Notes: a model not told the origin generated them from the letters alone. 64,000 nt of DNA from an uncultured Pirellula sp. (GCA_903858115.1 CAIOHR010000222.1:1-64000); one strand, 5' to 3'. Positions 30,712 to 40,809 are shown, counted from the stretch's first letter. Numbers and translations: made by a program.

Positions 30712-31272
30712 ATGGCACCTCGACTGCAACAACACTATTTTGATAGCATTCGTCCAGAGCTCGGAAAGGAGCTTGGGATAGCTAACCTTTATGCTATTCC
30801 GAGGATCGAGAAGATCTCCATTAATATGGGGGTCGGCGAAGCGATGCAAGACAAGAAGTTCCTGGAATTGGCGGCGGACGCCATGACTGAAATCGCTGGA
30901 CAAAAACCAGTTTTGACGTTGGCTCGTCAATCGATCGCAGGATTCAAGCTTCGCGAAGGCGTAGCGATTGGCTGTAAAGTCACTCTGCGACGAGAGCGAA
31001 TGTACGAGTTTTTGGATCGGTTGGTCAGCATTGTTCTTCCTCGAGTTCGTGACTTCCGGGGTGTTAGCCGAACGGCCTTTGATGGCAACGGCAATTACTC
31101 GATGGGGTTGTCGGAATGGTTGGTTTTCCCTGAGTTGAATGGCGACAAGTACGCTAAGGCTCAAGGGATGAACATCGCAATCGTTACGACGGCCAAGTCG
31201 GATGATCATGCTCGAAGAATGCTTGAGATGTTCGGAATGCCATTCCGAGCACCGAAGAAGAAAACAGCTTAA
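30712..31272 (+). CDS. rplE: 50S ribosomal protein L5
   Basis: PRIEKISINMGVGEAMQDK, FDGNGNYSMGLSEWLVFPEL. Confidence 0.97.
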   Translation: MAPRLQQHYFDSIRPELGKELGIANLYAIPRIEKISINMGVGEAMQDKKFLELAADAMTEIAGQKPVLTLARQSIAGFKLREGVAIGCKVTLRRERMYEFLDRLVSIVLPRVRDFRGVSRTAFDGNGNYSMGLSEWLVFPELNGDKYAKAQGMNIAIVTTAKSDDHARRMLEMFGMPFRAPKKKTA

Positions 31273-31352
31273 TTCGATGATTCGCGGAAGAGTCCTCCGC
31301 GAATCCACAGTTACACAAACCCGTTTTTCCTAGTACTACCGGATACCCACCT

Positions 31353-31538
31353 GTGGCCAGCAAAAGCAAGATTGCAAAAGCCAGTCGTGAGCCAAAATTT
31401 TCAACTCGTCGAGAGAATCGCTGCAAGCTTTGCGGTCGGCCTCGAGCTGTTTATCGCAAGTTCGGTATTTGCCGTATTTGTTTTCGACAGCTTGCTGATA
31501 AGGGGTTGATCCCTGGTGTGCGAAAGTCCAGTTGGTAG
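31353..31538 (+). CDS. rpsN: 30S ribosomal protein S14 type Z (zinc-binding)
   Basis: 61 aa with [38 protein letters not shown] (CxxC…CxxC). Confidence 0.97.
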   Translation: MASKSKIAKASREPKFSTRRENRCKLCGRPRAVYRKFGICRICFRQLADKGLIPGVRKSSW

Positions 31539-31559
31539 AAGACGGGGGAGCTAAAGAAT

Positions 31560-31955
31560 ATGATCAATGATCCAATTGCAGACATGTTAACTCGAATCCG
31601 AAACGCAGTTCGAATTGAACGACGTTTTGTTGATGTTCCACTCTCGCATTTGAGAATCGGCGTAGCTGATGTCCTCAAGCGAGAAGGTTACATTTGGGAT
31701 TACTCAGAGGTGGAAGCGGAGCCAGCCAAGATGCTTCGAATCGAACTCAAGTATGGTCCCAACGGTGAGAAAATCATTCAGTCGGTTCGCCGCGTTAGCA
31801 AGCCTGGAAGACGGGTCTATGCGAAGTGTGCAGAATTGAAGCCTATTTTGAATGGAATGGGAATATCAATCGTCAGTACATCGAAGGGTGTTGTAAGTGA
31901 TCGGGAAGCTCGACACCAAAAGCTTGGCGGAGAAGTTCTCGCTGAAGTTAGTTAA
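31560..31955 (+). CDS. rpsH: 30S ribosomal protein S8
   Basis: NDPIADMLTRIRNAVRIERRFVDVPLSHLR … GMGISIVSTSKGVVSDREAR. Confidence 0.97.
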   Translation: MINDPIADMLTRIRNAVRIERRFVDVPLSHLRIGVADVLKREGYIWDYSEVEAEPAKMLRIELKYGPNGEKIIQSVRRVSKPGRRVYAKCAELKPILNGMGISIVSTSKGVVSDREARHQKLGGEVLAEVS

Positions 31956-32082
31956 TCGTTACAGTTGGTTAATCGTTACACTGTTGCGTGATCTGAGTTC
32001 GCTCGGACCTGTGCGGTGAGAAATTTCGGAAGACTGCAACCGTAGTGGTTGTTACAAACATTCCAAGGCTTAGGTAATCAAG

Positions 32083-32625
32083 ATGTCTCGTGTCGGTAAG
32101 AAACCAATTCCAGTCCTAGACGGCGTTAAGGTGTCGGTGGACGGAAACGTGGTCAATGTTGAAGGCCCCAAAGGGAAGTTGTCATTTGCCCACCGTGAGG
32201 AAGTAACGGTCAAGGTGAGTGACGACGGGAAGTCTGTTGACGTTACCCGGAACGACGAAGAGCGAGCTTCGCGCGCTTTCCATGGTTTGACCAGAGCACT
32301 TGTGAACAACATGGTGGTCGGGGTAAAGACCGGTTACGAGAAGAAACTTGAAGTCATTGGCGTTGGATATTTGGCCGCGATCAAGGGAAAAGTTCTTCAG
32401 TTGCGAGTTGGATTTGCGAACGAGCTGCAAGTTCCGATTCCTGAGGGGCTCGAAGTCACATGTCCAGATCAGACACACATTAATGTGAAGGGGTGCAACA
32501 AGCAGGCTGTCGGTCAGTTTGCTGCGTATGTTCGAGCTCTTCGCAAGCCTGAGCCATACAAAGGCAAGGGTGTTCGATATGTGGGTGAAGTTGTTAAACT
32601 TAAGCCTGGTAAGAGTGCGACATAG
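32083..32625 (+). CDS. rplF: 50S ribosomal protein L6
   Basis: MSRVGKKPIPVLDGVKVSV, RAFHGLTRALVNNMVVGVKTGYEKKLEVIGVGY, EPYKGKGVRY. Confidence 0.98.
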   Translation: MSRVGKKPIPVLDGVKVSVDGNVVNVEGPKGKLSFAHREEVTVKVSDDGKSVDVTRNDEERASRAFHGLTRALVNNMVVGVKTGYEKKLEVIGVGYLAAIKGKVLQLRVGFANELQVPIPEGLEVTCPDQTHINVKGCNKQAVGQFAAYVRALRKPEPYKGKGVRYVGEVVKLKPGKSAT

Positions 32626-32704
32626 TCGCGATACTAGCGTACAGTACAAGTGGGTTCCAAAGTGTTCCGACAGGTTGTCGGGGCGAATGTTGTAGAGGTT
32701 AGCT

Positions 32705-33073
32705 GTGGATATTCGAAAAGTTGTAGATGGACAGCGTCAACGCCGTGCTTATCGCGTTCGTAAGCGAGTGCGTGGAACTACTGCGCGTCCTCGATTGTGC
32801 ATCAATCGATCGTTGACTGCCTTTGGATGCCAGGTGATCGATGACACGTTGGGTAGTACATTGGTGGCGGCCACTTCCCGAGACAAAGACCTTCGAGATC
32901 AAATTGGTTACGGCGGTAATTGCGAAGCCGCGAAGAAGCTCGGCAAGATCGTAGCGGAACGGGCGATCGCTAAAGGCATCAAACAAGTTACATTGGACCG
33001 AGGGTCCTGCAAGTATCACGGGCGAGTCGCAGCGTTTGCGGATGCCGCTCGTGAAGCTGGTTTAGAATTCTAG
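32705..33073 (+). CDS. rplR: 50S ribosomal protein L18
   Basis: RRAYRVRKRVRGTTARPRLCINRS … DRGSCKYHGRVAAFADAAREAGLEF. Confidence 0.97.
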   Translation: MDIRKVVDGQRQRRAYRVRKRVRGTTARPRLCINRSLTAFGCQVIDDTLGSTLVAATSRDKDLRDQIGYGGNCEAAKKLGKIVAERAIAKGIKQVTLDRGSCKYHGRVAAFADAAREAGLEF

Positions 33074-33079
33074 TTTGGA

Positions 33080-33586
33080 GTGATCGAAAGAGTGGCAAGT
33101 TCATTAGATAATGCTCAAGGCGATCAGCTCATCGATCGCGTGTTGAAGATCAAACGATGCGCGGCTGTGGTCAAAGGGGGCCGACGTTTCTCGTTTGCAG
33201 CTTTAGTTGTTGTCGGAGACGGCAAAGGCAAGGTTGGATACGGTTACGGAAAAGCGAACGAAGTGCCTCCGAGTGTTTCGAAAGCTCAGAAGGCTGCGAA
33301 TCGTGCGATGATTCAAGTTCCATTGATCAACGGTACGATTCCCCATGTTGTTAGCGGAAAGTTCGGAGCCGCTCACGTTTTGCTGATGCCAGCTAGTCCA
33401 GGTACAGGTATTATTGCAGGGCAGGCGGTGCGAGCTGTTTGTGAAGCAGTCGGCATTCAAGATATTTTGACCAAGAGTTTCCGATCCAACAATCCAACGG
33501 TGTTAATTAAAGCGACGTTCGACGCTTTGTCCCAACTCCGAACCAAAGAAGACGTCGAACGACTCCGAGGAGTCAAGCTGTCATGA
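33080..33586 (+). CDS. rpsE: 30S ribosomal protein S5
   Basis: [40 protein letters not shown] … [22 protein letters not shown]. Confidence 0.97.
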   Translation: MIERVASSLDNAQGDQLIDRVLKIKRCAAVVKGGRRFSFAALVVVGDGKGKVGYGYGKANEVPPSVSKAQKAANRAMIQVPLINGTIPHVVSGKFGAAHVLLMPASPGTGIIAGQAVRAVCEAVGIQDILTKSFRSNNPTVLIKATFDALSQLRTKEDVERLRGVKLS

Positions 33587-34074
33587 ATTTAGAAGAAATC
33601 AATAATGGTGTTGTCACCAACCGCGGGCGAAAGCGTATCGGTCGGGGCGTAGGTAGCAAGACCGGCAAGACTGCGGGCCGTGGTCACAACGGACACAAGT
33701 CGCGCAGTGGCTACTCACGGCATCCGATGTTTAATGGGGGCGATTTACCGCTGGTTCGCAGGATTCCAAAGCGAGGTTTTCACAATAAGTTCGCCGTCAC
33801 GGTGTTCGGAGTGAATCTTGCTTCGATCAACGAAGTGTTTGCCGCAGGAGAAGTTGTTAACCCTGTGAGTATTCGTGAAAAGGGTTTGGTAAAGGTTCGC
33901 TGCGACGAGATCAAGATACTTGGTGATGGCGAGCTGACCAAAGCTCTTAAGTTTGTCGTGACGCGAGCAAGCGAATCAGCCAAAGAGAAGATTGCAAAGG
34001 CAGGTGGGACGATTGAGATCGTGGCTGCGAAGCGAACGCCAGATGAACGCGTCGCCGCGCTCAAGGGTGAGTAG
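33583..34074 (+). CDS. rplO: 50S ribosomal protein L15
   Basis: [35 protein letters not shown] overlap with rpsE. Confidence 0.97.
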   Translation: MNLEEINNGVVTNRGRKRIGRGVGSKTGKTAGRGHNGHKSRSGYSRHPMFNGGDLPLVRRIPKRGFHNKFAVTVFGVNLASINEVFAAGEVVNPVSIREKGLVKVRCDEIKILGDGELTKALKFVVTRASESAKEKIAKAGGTIEIVAAKRTPDERVAALKGE

Positions 34075-34102
34075 GCGGTTCCATTGTCATGAATGGTAAG
34101 TG

Positions 34103-34133
34103 AAAACACCACGCGGATGCGTGGTGTTTTTGT
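34103..34133 (+). terminator. Rho-independent terminator after rplO
   Basis: Perfect 12-bp stem AAAACACCACGC (34103-34114) - GGAT - GCGTGGTGTTTT (34119-34130) followed by T-rich sequence. Confidence 0.9.
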
Positions 34134-34329
34134 TTGGAGGCTGTTTGGAGTAGGTACTGCTACGGAAGTTTTTGGCCGTAACTACCGCGGAAGACTGGCA
34201 GGAAAGTAGATCTAGGACCTCCAATTCGGCTAGTCACAAAGATCAACTTTGGAAACAATACAGACTTAGTTCGGTTTAGTCGCGTGAAACGATTGTGATG
34301 CGACGACTCAAGCTTAGGAATAATTTGAC

Positions 34330-35685
34330 ATGTTTGAGAAACTACGGGTAGTCTTTTCGATTCCCGAGCTCCGCCAAAAGATATTGTTGACGCTGGCGTT
34401 GCTTGCAATTTATCGTATTGGCTACCACATTCGACTGCCTATCTTGGAAGTGTCTGGGATATCGATGGGTGGCGAGATGGAGACGTTCATGGAGAGGGTT
34501 GCGTTGTTTTCTGCAACCGATTTGCGAACGCTGACGATCTTTGGCTTGGGTATTGCTCCTTACATTTCTGCGTCTATCATTTTCCAATTGTTAGGAACGG
34601 TGTGGGCTCCGATTGAGCAGTTGCGCAAAGAAGGGCCTGCTGGCAGAAAGAAGATCAACGAGTATACCCGTTATTTGACGGTGATCATCTGCATTTTGCA
34701 GAGTTGGACCTATCTCTATTATTCCGGCGCGAAGATATCGGATACTTTCTTGGCCAATGGAGGAACCGGTCTTAGCTTTGGATGGCAGATTACGTCGGTA
34801 GCTGTGATGACAGCTGGATCGATGTTCTTGATGTGGCTTGGAGAACAAATCGATGAGTATGGAATTGGAAATGGTGTTTCCCTTCTCATCATGGCTGGAA
34901 TTCTTGCTCAGATGCCCAAGGCGCTATGGGATATTCGTCAGAACATGTCAAGCGGTCTAAGCGGTGGTTCGAACAGTTCGATCGGCCCTGACGTTTTGTT
35001 GGTTTTGGCTTTCCTATTCGTTGGGGTTGTTTTTGCGGTGGTGTTCATCACGATGGCACAGCGACGAATTCAAATGCAAAGTGCGAAGCATGTGCGTGGG
35101 AGACGCGTGATGGGTGGTTCTAAGCAGTTCCTACCGTTGAAGATCAATCAGTCGGGCGTTATGCCAATCATCTTCGCGGGTAGTCTCCTAATGATCCCAG
35201 CGTTGTTTTTTGGCCTTATTGCAGGATGGTTTTCAGCTGCAGGTTGGAATGGGGTTGCGACAGTGTTCGTAGCATTGCGTTCCATGTTGGATTCTGGGTC
35301 AAGCTTTACGTACAATGTTCTGTATATTGCTTTGATTTTCTTTTTCTGTTTCTTTTGGACGTCGATCATGTTCAATCCGAAGGAAATGTCGCAGAATCTT
35401 CAAGATTCCGGTGCTTTCATTCCAGGCTATCGGCCAGGAAAGAGAACGGCAGATTACCTAGAAAAAGTGATGGTTCGAATCACGTATGTCGGTGCGGCTT
35501 TTTTGGCTGCTGTGGCGATCATTCCTACTGTGATTAATTCGCAATTCGGTGTCTCCTATAGTGTTTCCGCTTTTTATGGTGGAACGGGATTGTTGATCGC
35601 GGTGAGTGTGGCGTTTGATTTGATCCAGAAGATTGATAGCCACTTGTTGATGAGAAATTACAAAGGGCTTTTGGAGGAGCAGTAA
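34330..35685 (+). CDS. secY: Preprotein translocase subunit SecY
   Basis: MFEKLRVVFSIPELRQKILLTLALLAIYRIGYHIRLP, YISASIIFQLL, GIGNGVSLLIMAGI, FWTSIMFNPKEMSQNLQDSGAFIPGYRPG. Confidence 0.97.
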   Translation: MFEKLRVVFSIPELRQKILLTLALLAIYRIGYHIRLPILEVSGISMGGEMETFMERVALFSATDLRTLTIFGLGIAPYISASIIFQLLGTVWAPIEQLRKEGPAGRKKINEYTRYLTVIICILQSWTYLYYSGAKISDTFLANGGTGLSFGWQITSVAVMTAGSMFLMWLGEQIDEYGIGNGVSLLIMAGILAQMPKALWDIRQNMSSGLSGGSNSSIGPDVLLVLAFLFVGVVFAVVFITMAQRRIQMQSAKHVRGRRVMGGSKQFLPLKINQSGVMPIIFAGSLLMIPALFFGLIAGWFSAAGWNGVATVFVALRSMLDSGSSFTYNVLYIALIFFFCFFWTSIMFNPKEMSQNLQDSGAFIPGYRPGKRTADYLEKVMVRITYVGAAFLAAVAIIPTVINSQFGVSYSVSAFYGGTGLLIAVSVAFDLIQKIDSHLLMRNYKGLLEEQ

Positions 35686-35730
35686 TCTCGGCTTTTTTTG
35701 ATTCGGACGCCAGATAGAAAGGGCCGCTCC

Positions 35731-36306
35731 GTGCGATTGGTATTTATTGGCCCTCCAGGTGCTGGGAAAGGGACCCAGTGCAAAAGGCTTGTGGAACTAT
35801 TGAACATCCCTCACTTATCAACTGGGGAGATGTTGCGGGCCGTCAAGAAGCAGGACTCTGCGCTTTCGCGTTGGGTGGCATCCCATATCGACTCCGGGAA
35901 ACTGGCCCCGGACCATTTGGTGATGCGTATTGTTGCTCAGAAACTAGCTAGTGACGAGTGCAAGAACGGTGCGCTTTTCGATGGGTTTCCTCGAACGCTG
36001 ATTCAAGCGCAGTTGCTAGACGATCATCTTGCAGAGACCGGACTGGTTTTGGACATGGCGCTGGAGCTCAAAGTCAAGGAAGAAGAGCTCATTCAACGGA
36101 TTCTGAAGCGTGCGCAGGTCGATGGCCGTGCGGACGACAACTACGAAACGATTCGGGAGAGGCTCAACGTCTTCAATACGCAGACCGCACCGTTGACAGA
36201 GTACTATGCAAGCCAGGGAAAACTGGAAACGGTAGATGGCATGCAATCTCCAGACAAAGTTTTCGACGACATTCGAGCGTGTGTCGCACGCCATCAGAGA
36301 ACCTAG
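35731..36306 (+). CDS. adk: Adenylate kinase
   Basis: VRLVFIGPPGAGKGTQCKRLVELLNIPHLSTGEMLRA, FDGFPRTLIQAQLL; GTG start at 35731 preferred to 35698. Confidence 0.94.
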   Translation: MRLVFIGPPGAGKGTQCKRLVELLNIPHLSTGEMLRAVKKQDSALSRWVASHIDSGKLAPDHLVMRIVAQKLASDECKNGALFDGFPRTLIQAQLLDDHLAETGLVLDMALELKVKEEELIQRILKRAQVDGRADDNYETIRERLNVFNTQTAPLTEYYASQGKLETVDGMQSPDKVFDDIRACVARHQRT

Positions 36307-36383
36307 ATTCTGAAGAGCAAGAATTCGTTTTTCTAGAATTCTCGGCTAGCTAACCTATCCGGTCCGTGGAATGTTTGTGTCGT

Positions 36384-36519
36384 CATTAAGGTCACGGCCG
36401 ACAAACATCAAAGTAGTAGGCACATTCCGTGTGCCGTCTACCTAAAAACCTAGAAAATGTCAATGAGTGGACGGCACGACGGAGATTGCCTGCTACTGTT
36501 GTCGGCTGTGCCATTAAGG
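36384..36519. mobile_element. MITE-like inverted-repeat element flanked by an 8-bp direct repeat
   Basis: CATTAAGG at 36384-36391 and 36512-36519 exactly bounds 120 bp whose ends read TCACGGCCGAC…GTCGGCTGTGC; arms are ~50 bp imperfect inverted repeats; no ORF inside. Confidence 0.75.
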
Positions 36520-36641
36520 GTGTCTCAGCGTCTTTTTTCGCATAGGCGATCGAGTGCAATCGGTTTCGAGTGTTGGTACCATAGAGGGATGAACTCTGGG
36601 ATGTAATGATCGGTGGTACTCTAAATGCAACGGTTCAGCTC

Positions 36642-38507
36642 ATGAAGTTGGTAGCTGTGTTCTTGGTTTTTGTCTTTTGCACGCAAGTCGCGAACTCACA
36701 GGAGTTCAACAACCTGCCTGTGACGACGCAGAAGCCACCATTGCATGGTCGTCATTGGATAGCTATCACGGGCAAACCTTTAGCGGCTACCGCGGGTGCG
36801 ATGATTTTTGCGCAAGGTGGGAATGCGGTGGACGCATCCTGTTCCATGTTGGCTGCGACCTGCACCATGTGGGATGTATTGAGTTGGGGAGGCGAAACGC
36901 AAGCTCTACTTTACAACCCCAAGACAAAGCAGGTGATCGCCATCAATGCGTTGGGGGTGGCCCCAACCGGAGCAACAGTCGATTTTTACAAAAGCAAAGG
37001 TATGAAGTATCCGCCAGAGTATGGCCCCTTGGCTGCGGTAACGCCGGGAACTCCAGGCGGGCTGATGGTGATGCTGGCGGAGTATGGAACCATGAGTCTG
37101 GAGCAGGTGTTGTCTCCTGCGTTACAGATGGCAGCGGGATATCCTATCGAGGCCCAGGCAGCAAACTCGATCGAACGCGAGAAGAAGCGTATCAAAGAGT
37201 GGCCTTATTCCAAGGCAGTTTTCTTGCCACATTTGGGCGAGGATCGCGAGGCACCTAGCGCCGGCGAGCTTTTCATACAGACCGATCTTTTGAATACACT
37301 TCGCAAGCTCGTGGAAACCGAGCGAGAATCGTTGAAGAAGGGAATGAATCGTCGAGATGCAATTTATGCAGCGAACGACCGTTTCTATAGGGGTGATATC
37401 GCCAGGGAGATTGCTCGCAGTTGCCAGGAACAAGGAGGGCTGATCACGGAGCAAGATCTTGCGACTTGGCAGGTGAAGATCGAAGAGCCTTTGATGACCA
37501 ACTATCGAGGGATCGACATTTACAAACTGCAACAATGGACCCAGGGCCCCGTGATGCTACAGGCGTTGAATATCCTTGAGAACTTTGACTTAAAGGGTAT
37601 GGGATACAACTCGACGAACTACGTTCATACGGTCTACCAGGCGTTGAATCTTGCTTTCGCGGATCGCGATTTTTACTACGGCGATCCTGCGTTTGAACCC
37701 GTTGAGCCGATGAAGGGGCTGCTATCGAAAGAGTATGCAAAACAACGAAGCAAGCTCATCAATCCCTCCAAGAATGATGCCAAGATAGGACCAGGCGATC
37801 CCTACCCGTTCGAGTCGAAGGAGAACCCGTTCAAGGACCTGATGAACAAATGGACGCAAGCTACCATTCCGTTGCAACGCTCAAGTGACCCTTTTTTTGA
37901 TGCAAAGTACATGGCAGAGTTGCAGGCTGGTACGACATCCATCGTGGCAGCCGACAAGGAAGGATGGGTGGTAAGTATGACGCCCAGTGGTGGGTGGATA
38001 CCTGCATGTATCGCGGGAAGAACCGGAATTGGTCTTAGCCAAAGAATGCAGGCCTTCGTTCTGGAAGAAGCCCAAAATCCATTCAATGTACTAGAGCCAG
38101 GCAAGCGGCCGAGAGTTACGTTAACACCAAGTCTTGCACTGAAGGATGGTGTGCCAATCTTGTCGTTTGCAAAGCAGGCCGGGGACGAGCAGGACCAATT
38201 ATTGCTTCAGTTCTTTTTGAATATGGTTGAGTTCAATATGACCGTTCAGGAAGCTTGCGAAGCACCTAGTTTCAAGACACTGCAAATGCATTCCAGTTTT
38301 GGTGCACATGAAAAGACGCCAGGCGGATTAACACTGAATGAGTTGACCTCTCCATGGGTTCGGAAAGAGTTAGGGCGAATGGGGTATCGAATGAATTATC
38401 AGGAGCGAACGTCTGGCCCAATCAACGCGATCTGGTTCGATCGAGACCATGGGACCATGTGGGGTGGTTCAAGCAATCATGGTGAAGATTATGGAATCGG
38501 CTGGTGA
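36642..38507 (+). CDS. Gamma-glutamyltransferase family protein, secreted
   Basis: Signal peptide MKLVAVFLVFVFCTQVANSQ; FAQGGNAVDASCSMLAATCTMWDVLSWGGE, TPGTPGGLMVMLAEYG, catalytic-region ELQAGTTSIVAADKEGWVVSMTPS. Confidence 0.88.
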   Translation: MKLVAVFLVFVFCTQVANSQEFNNLPVTTQKPPLHGRHWIAITGKPLAATAGAMIFAQGGNAVDASCSMLAATCTMWDVLSWGGETQALLYNPKTKQVIAINALGVAPTGATVDFYKSKGMKYPPEYGPLAAVTPGTPGGLMVMLAEYGTMSLEQVLSPALQMAAGYPIEAQAANSIEREKKRIKEWPYSKAVFLPHLGEDREAPSAGELFIQTDLLNTLRKLVETERESLKKGMNRRDAIYAANDRFYRGDIAREIARSCQEQGGLITEQDLATWQVKIEEPLMTNYRGIDIYKLQQWTQGPVMLQALNILENFDLKGMGYNSTNYVHTVYQALNLAFADRDFYYGDPAFEPVEPMKGLLSKEYAKQRSKLINPSKNDAKIGPGDPYPFESKENPFKDLMNKWTQATIPLQRSSDPFFDAKYMAELQAGTTSIVAADKEGWVVSMTPSGGWIPACIAGRTGIGLSQRMQAFVLEEAQNPFNVLEPGKRPRVTLTPSLALKDGVPILSFAKQAGDEQDQLLLQFFLNMVEFNMTVQEACEAPSFKTLQMHSSFGAHEKTPGGLTLNELTSPWVRKELGRMGYRMNYQERTSGPINAIWFDRDHGTMWGGSSNHGEDYGIGW

Positions 38508-38563
38508 TGGTTTCCTGGTAGAGGATTCGATAAGAGGTACGGTCGCCATTGCTTATTGTTCGC

Positions 38564-39454
38564 ATGTCACTTAATCAAGGTTATCGATTTCACCATGTAG
38601 TTCATTCAACGGATTCATCGCTATCGGTCGTTGCTTATATGACGGAACGGTTCCCTCATTCCTCGCGATCCGAATGGGCGACGAGAATCAAAGCTGGAGA
38701 AGTCCTTCTCGATGATGTGCGTGTCGAGCCAGACATCAAAGTACGAGCGGGCAGCACGCTGGTTTGGGAGCGACCACCGTGGGAAGAAGAACCAACTCCG
38801 CAAGAGTTCACGATTCTGTACGAGGATATGCATCTTGTCGCCGTAAACAAGCCGAGTGGTTTGCCCACGATACCTGGAGGGGGCTTCTATCAGAACACGC
38901 TGCTATCATTGGTAAGAAAGGAATACGGCGAGGCGAGGCCGTTGCATCGACTCGGGCGAGCGACCTCCGGTATTGTGTTGTTCGCACTAGACAGAGATAC
39001 CGCCTCGAAGTTGATACATAATTGGTCTGCTGTGGACAAACAGTATCGTGCACTTGGGAGCGGCATTGCGACGATGGATCGTTACGATATTCAGACTCGT
39101 ATTGGCGAGCGATGGCATCCCAGATTGGGGAAAGTGTTTGCAGCTAACGATTTGGGGAAAGAATCGCGGAGTATTGCTAGAGCGTTAGAACGTCGAACCG
39201 AGTCGACTTTATTCGAAGTCGACTTGCACACCGGGCGCCCGCATCAGATTCGAATTCACTTGGCATCGATCGGACACGCTTTGGTTGGCGATCCGCTTTA
39301 CGGCATGGGTGGGCAACCACTGGAATCTTCTCCTGGCTTGCCGGGCGATTCAGGCTATTGGCTGCACGCCAAGCGACTTGTCTTCGTGCATCCGCATTTG
39401 GGTCGGCAGATAGAGCTGATTGCGTCCGGTCCGGCCATTTTGGAATATGGCTGA
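38564..39454 (+). CDS. RluA-family pseudouridine synthase-like protein with HRLG instead of HRLD
   Basis: ILYEDMHLVAVNKPSGLPTIPGG, LHRLGRATSGIVLFA, VDLHTGRPHQIRIHLASIGHALVGDPLYG. Confidence 0.9.
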   Translation: MSLNQGYRFHHVVHSTDSSLSVVAYMTERFPHSSRSEWATRIKAGEVLLDDVRVEPDIKVRAGSTLVWERPPWEEEPTPQEFTILYEDMHLVAVNKPSGLPTIPGGGFYQNTLLSLVRKEYGEARPLHRLGRATSGIVLFALDRDTASKLIHNWSAVDKQYRALGSGIATMDRYDIQTRIGERWHPRLGKVFAANDLGKESRSIARALERRTESTLFEVDLHTGRPHQIRIHLASIGHALVGDPLYGMGGQPLESSPGLPGDSGYWLHAKRLVFVHPHLGRQIELIASGPAILEYG

Positions 39455-39717
39455 ATGTCAAAGTATTGTTAACTTTTCTAAAAACTCCTGGAAAAAATGC
39501 AGAACAGCCCTCGGTAGTATTGGGAAAACTTGTTTTTGGGATGGTAATCGGCGGCAATTCTGGCATATCATCTGCCCCGAGCTAACAACGAATGTTCGCT
39601 TTCCTTTGGTGGTTAAATTTCCCTGGCAACTGAGCTTCCCTTATGGAAGTGGATGGCAGAAAAGGGTACACGAGCCATTATCGGATTTCGTCCGATTACC
39701 CCTTATGATTCAGTGCC

Positions 39718-40695
39718 GTGCGATCTACCAAAGAAATCTTTGTGGCTTCAAAAGCCTTTGCCAAGGAATCGCGATTGCTCAGTTGGTGGCATCTGTTCTT
39801 CGCGCTAACCTTGTTTGCCGGAACCATTGCAATTGGTTGCTCTAGCCTTCCATGGTTTATAAAACTGGCCAGCAGTGTCTTTTCGGGGTTGTTGATTGTC
39901 CGGTTGTTCATCATGTACCACGACTATCATCATGGTGCGATCCTTAAGAATTCACTGTTTGCGAGAATGGTTTTCTCGGTTTATGGTTGGCTGTCTTTGA
40001 GTCCGTCTAGCGTGTGGCGTGGGTCGCACGAACATCATCACCGGCATAATTCCAAGGGGACGGGGTTGAACCCTGGTTCGTTTCCATTGATGACAACCCA
40101 GGAATATCGCACGGCAACGTGGACGAAGCGAATAGCTTACGTGGTTTCTCGACATTGGCTCACCATGTTGCTCGGATACTTGACGGTTTTTTTCTATGGC
40201 ATGTGCATGCGACCGTTCTTGATGAGTCCAAAGCGACATTGGGATGCCGGCCTTGCCTGTTTATTGCACGTTGGCCTCGTTGCAGTTTGCGCTTGGTTCG
40301 GTTGGGAATATGCGATTTTCCTCATGGTTATTCCACTCGCTGTCGCTTGTGGAACGGGATCGTATTTGTTTTATGCACAACACAATTTTCCGAGTTGCCG
40401 GCTCTATCACCGTGAAGAGTGGAGCCATGCTCGAGCAGCAATGTCGTCATCCTCTTTTATTAAAATGAATGGGTTGATGCATTGGTTTACTGGCAATGTT
40501 GGATTCCATCACATTCATCATTTGAACGCAAAGATTCCGTTCTATCGCTTGCCAGAAGCGATGGCGAACATGCCCGAGCTACGATCGCCGGGAACAACCT
40601 CTTTGCACCCAACGGATGTATGGTCTTGTTTGAGACTCAATCTATGGGATCCAACCAAGCAGAGGTTGGTCTCTTTCCGCGAAGCTGGAATTTAG
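39718..40695 (+). CDS. Fatty acid desaturase family protein
   Basis: Histidine boxes HDYHH, HEHHHRH, HHIHH with several TM segments; GTG start. Confidence 0.88.
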   Translation: MRSTKEIFVASKAFAKESRLLSWWHLFFALTLFAGTIAIGCSSLPWFIKLASSVFSGLLIVRLFIMYHDYHHGAILKNSLFARMVFSVYGWLSLSPSSVWRGSHEHHHRHNSKGTGLNPGSFPLMTTQEYRTATWTKRIAYVVSRHWLTMLLGYLTVFFYGMCMRPFLMSPKRHWDAGLACLLHVGLVAVCAWFGWEYAIFLMVIPLAVACGTGSYLFYAQHNFPSCRLYHREEWSHARAAMSSSSFIKMNGLMHWFTGNVGFHHIHHLNAKIPFYRLPEAMANMPELRSPGTTSLHPTDVWSCLRLNLWDPTKQRLVSFREAGI

Positions 40696-40809
40696 TCTCG
40701 ACGTCATAGTTTCCGATAAGGATTGCGTTGAGTACCCGTTAGACTTGACTCGGCCGTAAATGCAACTGGCTCGTTCGCCAACGATGACCTCTCTGTAACC
40801 GGCCGTTGT

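Noticed and set aside
35465-35480. ggttcgaatca resembling a tRNA T-loop
   Set aside because: Inside secY coding sequence with no acceptor or anticodon stem around it; a similar string in rplB was rejected for the same reason.
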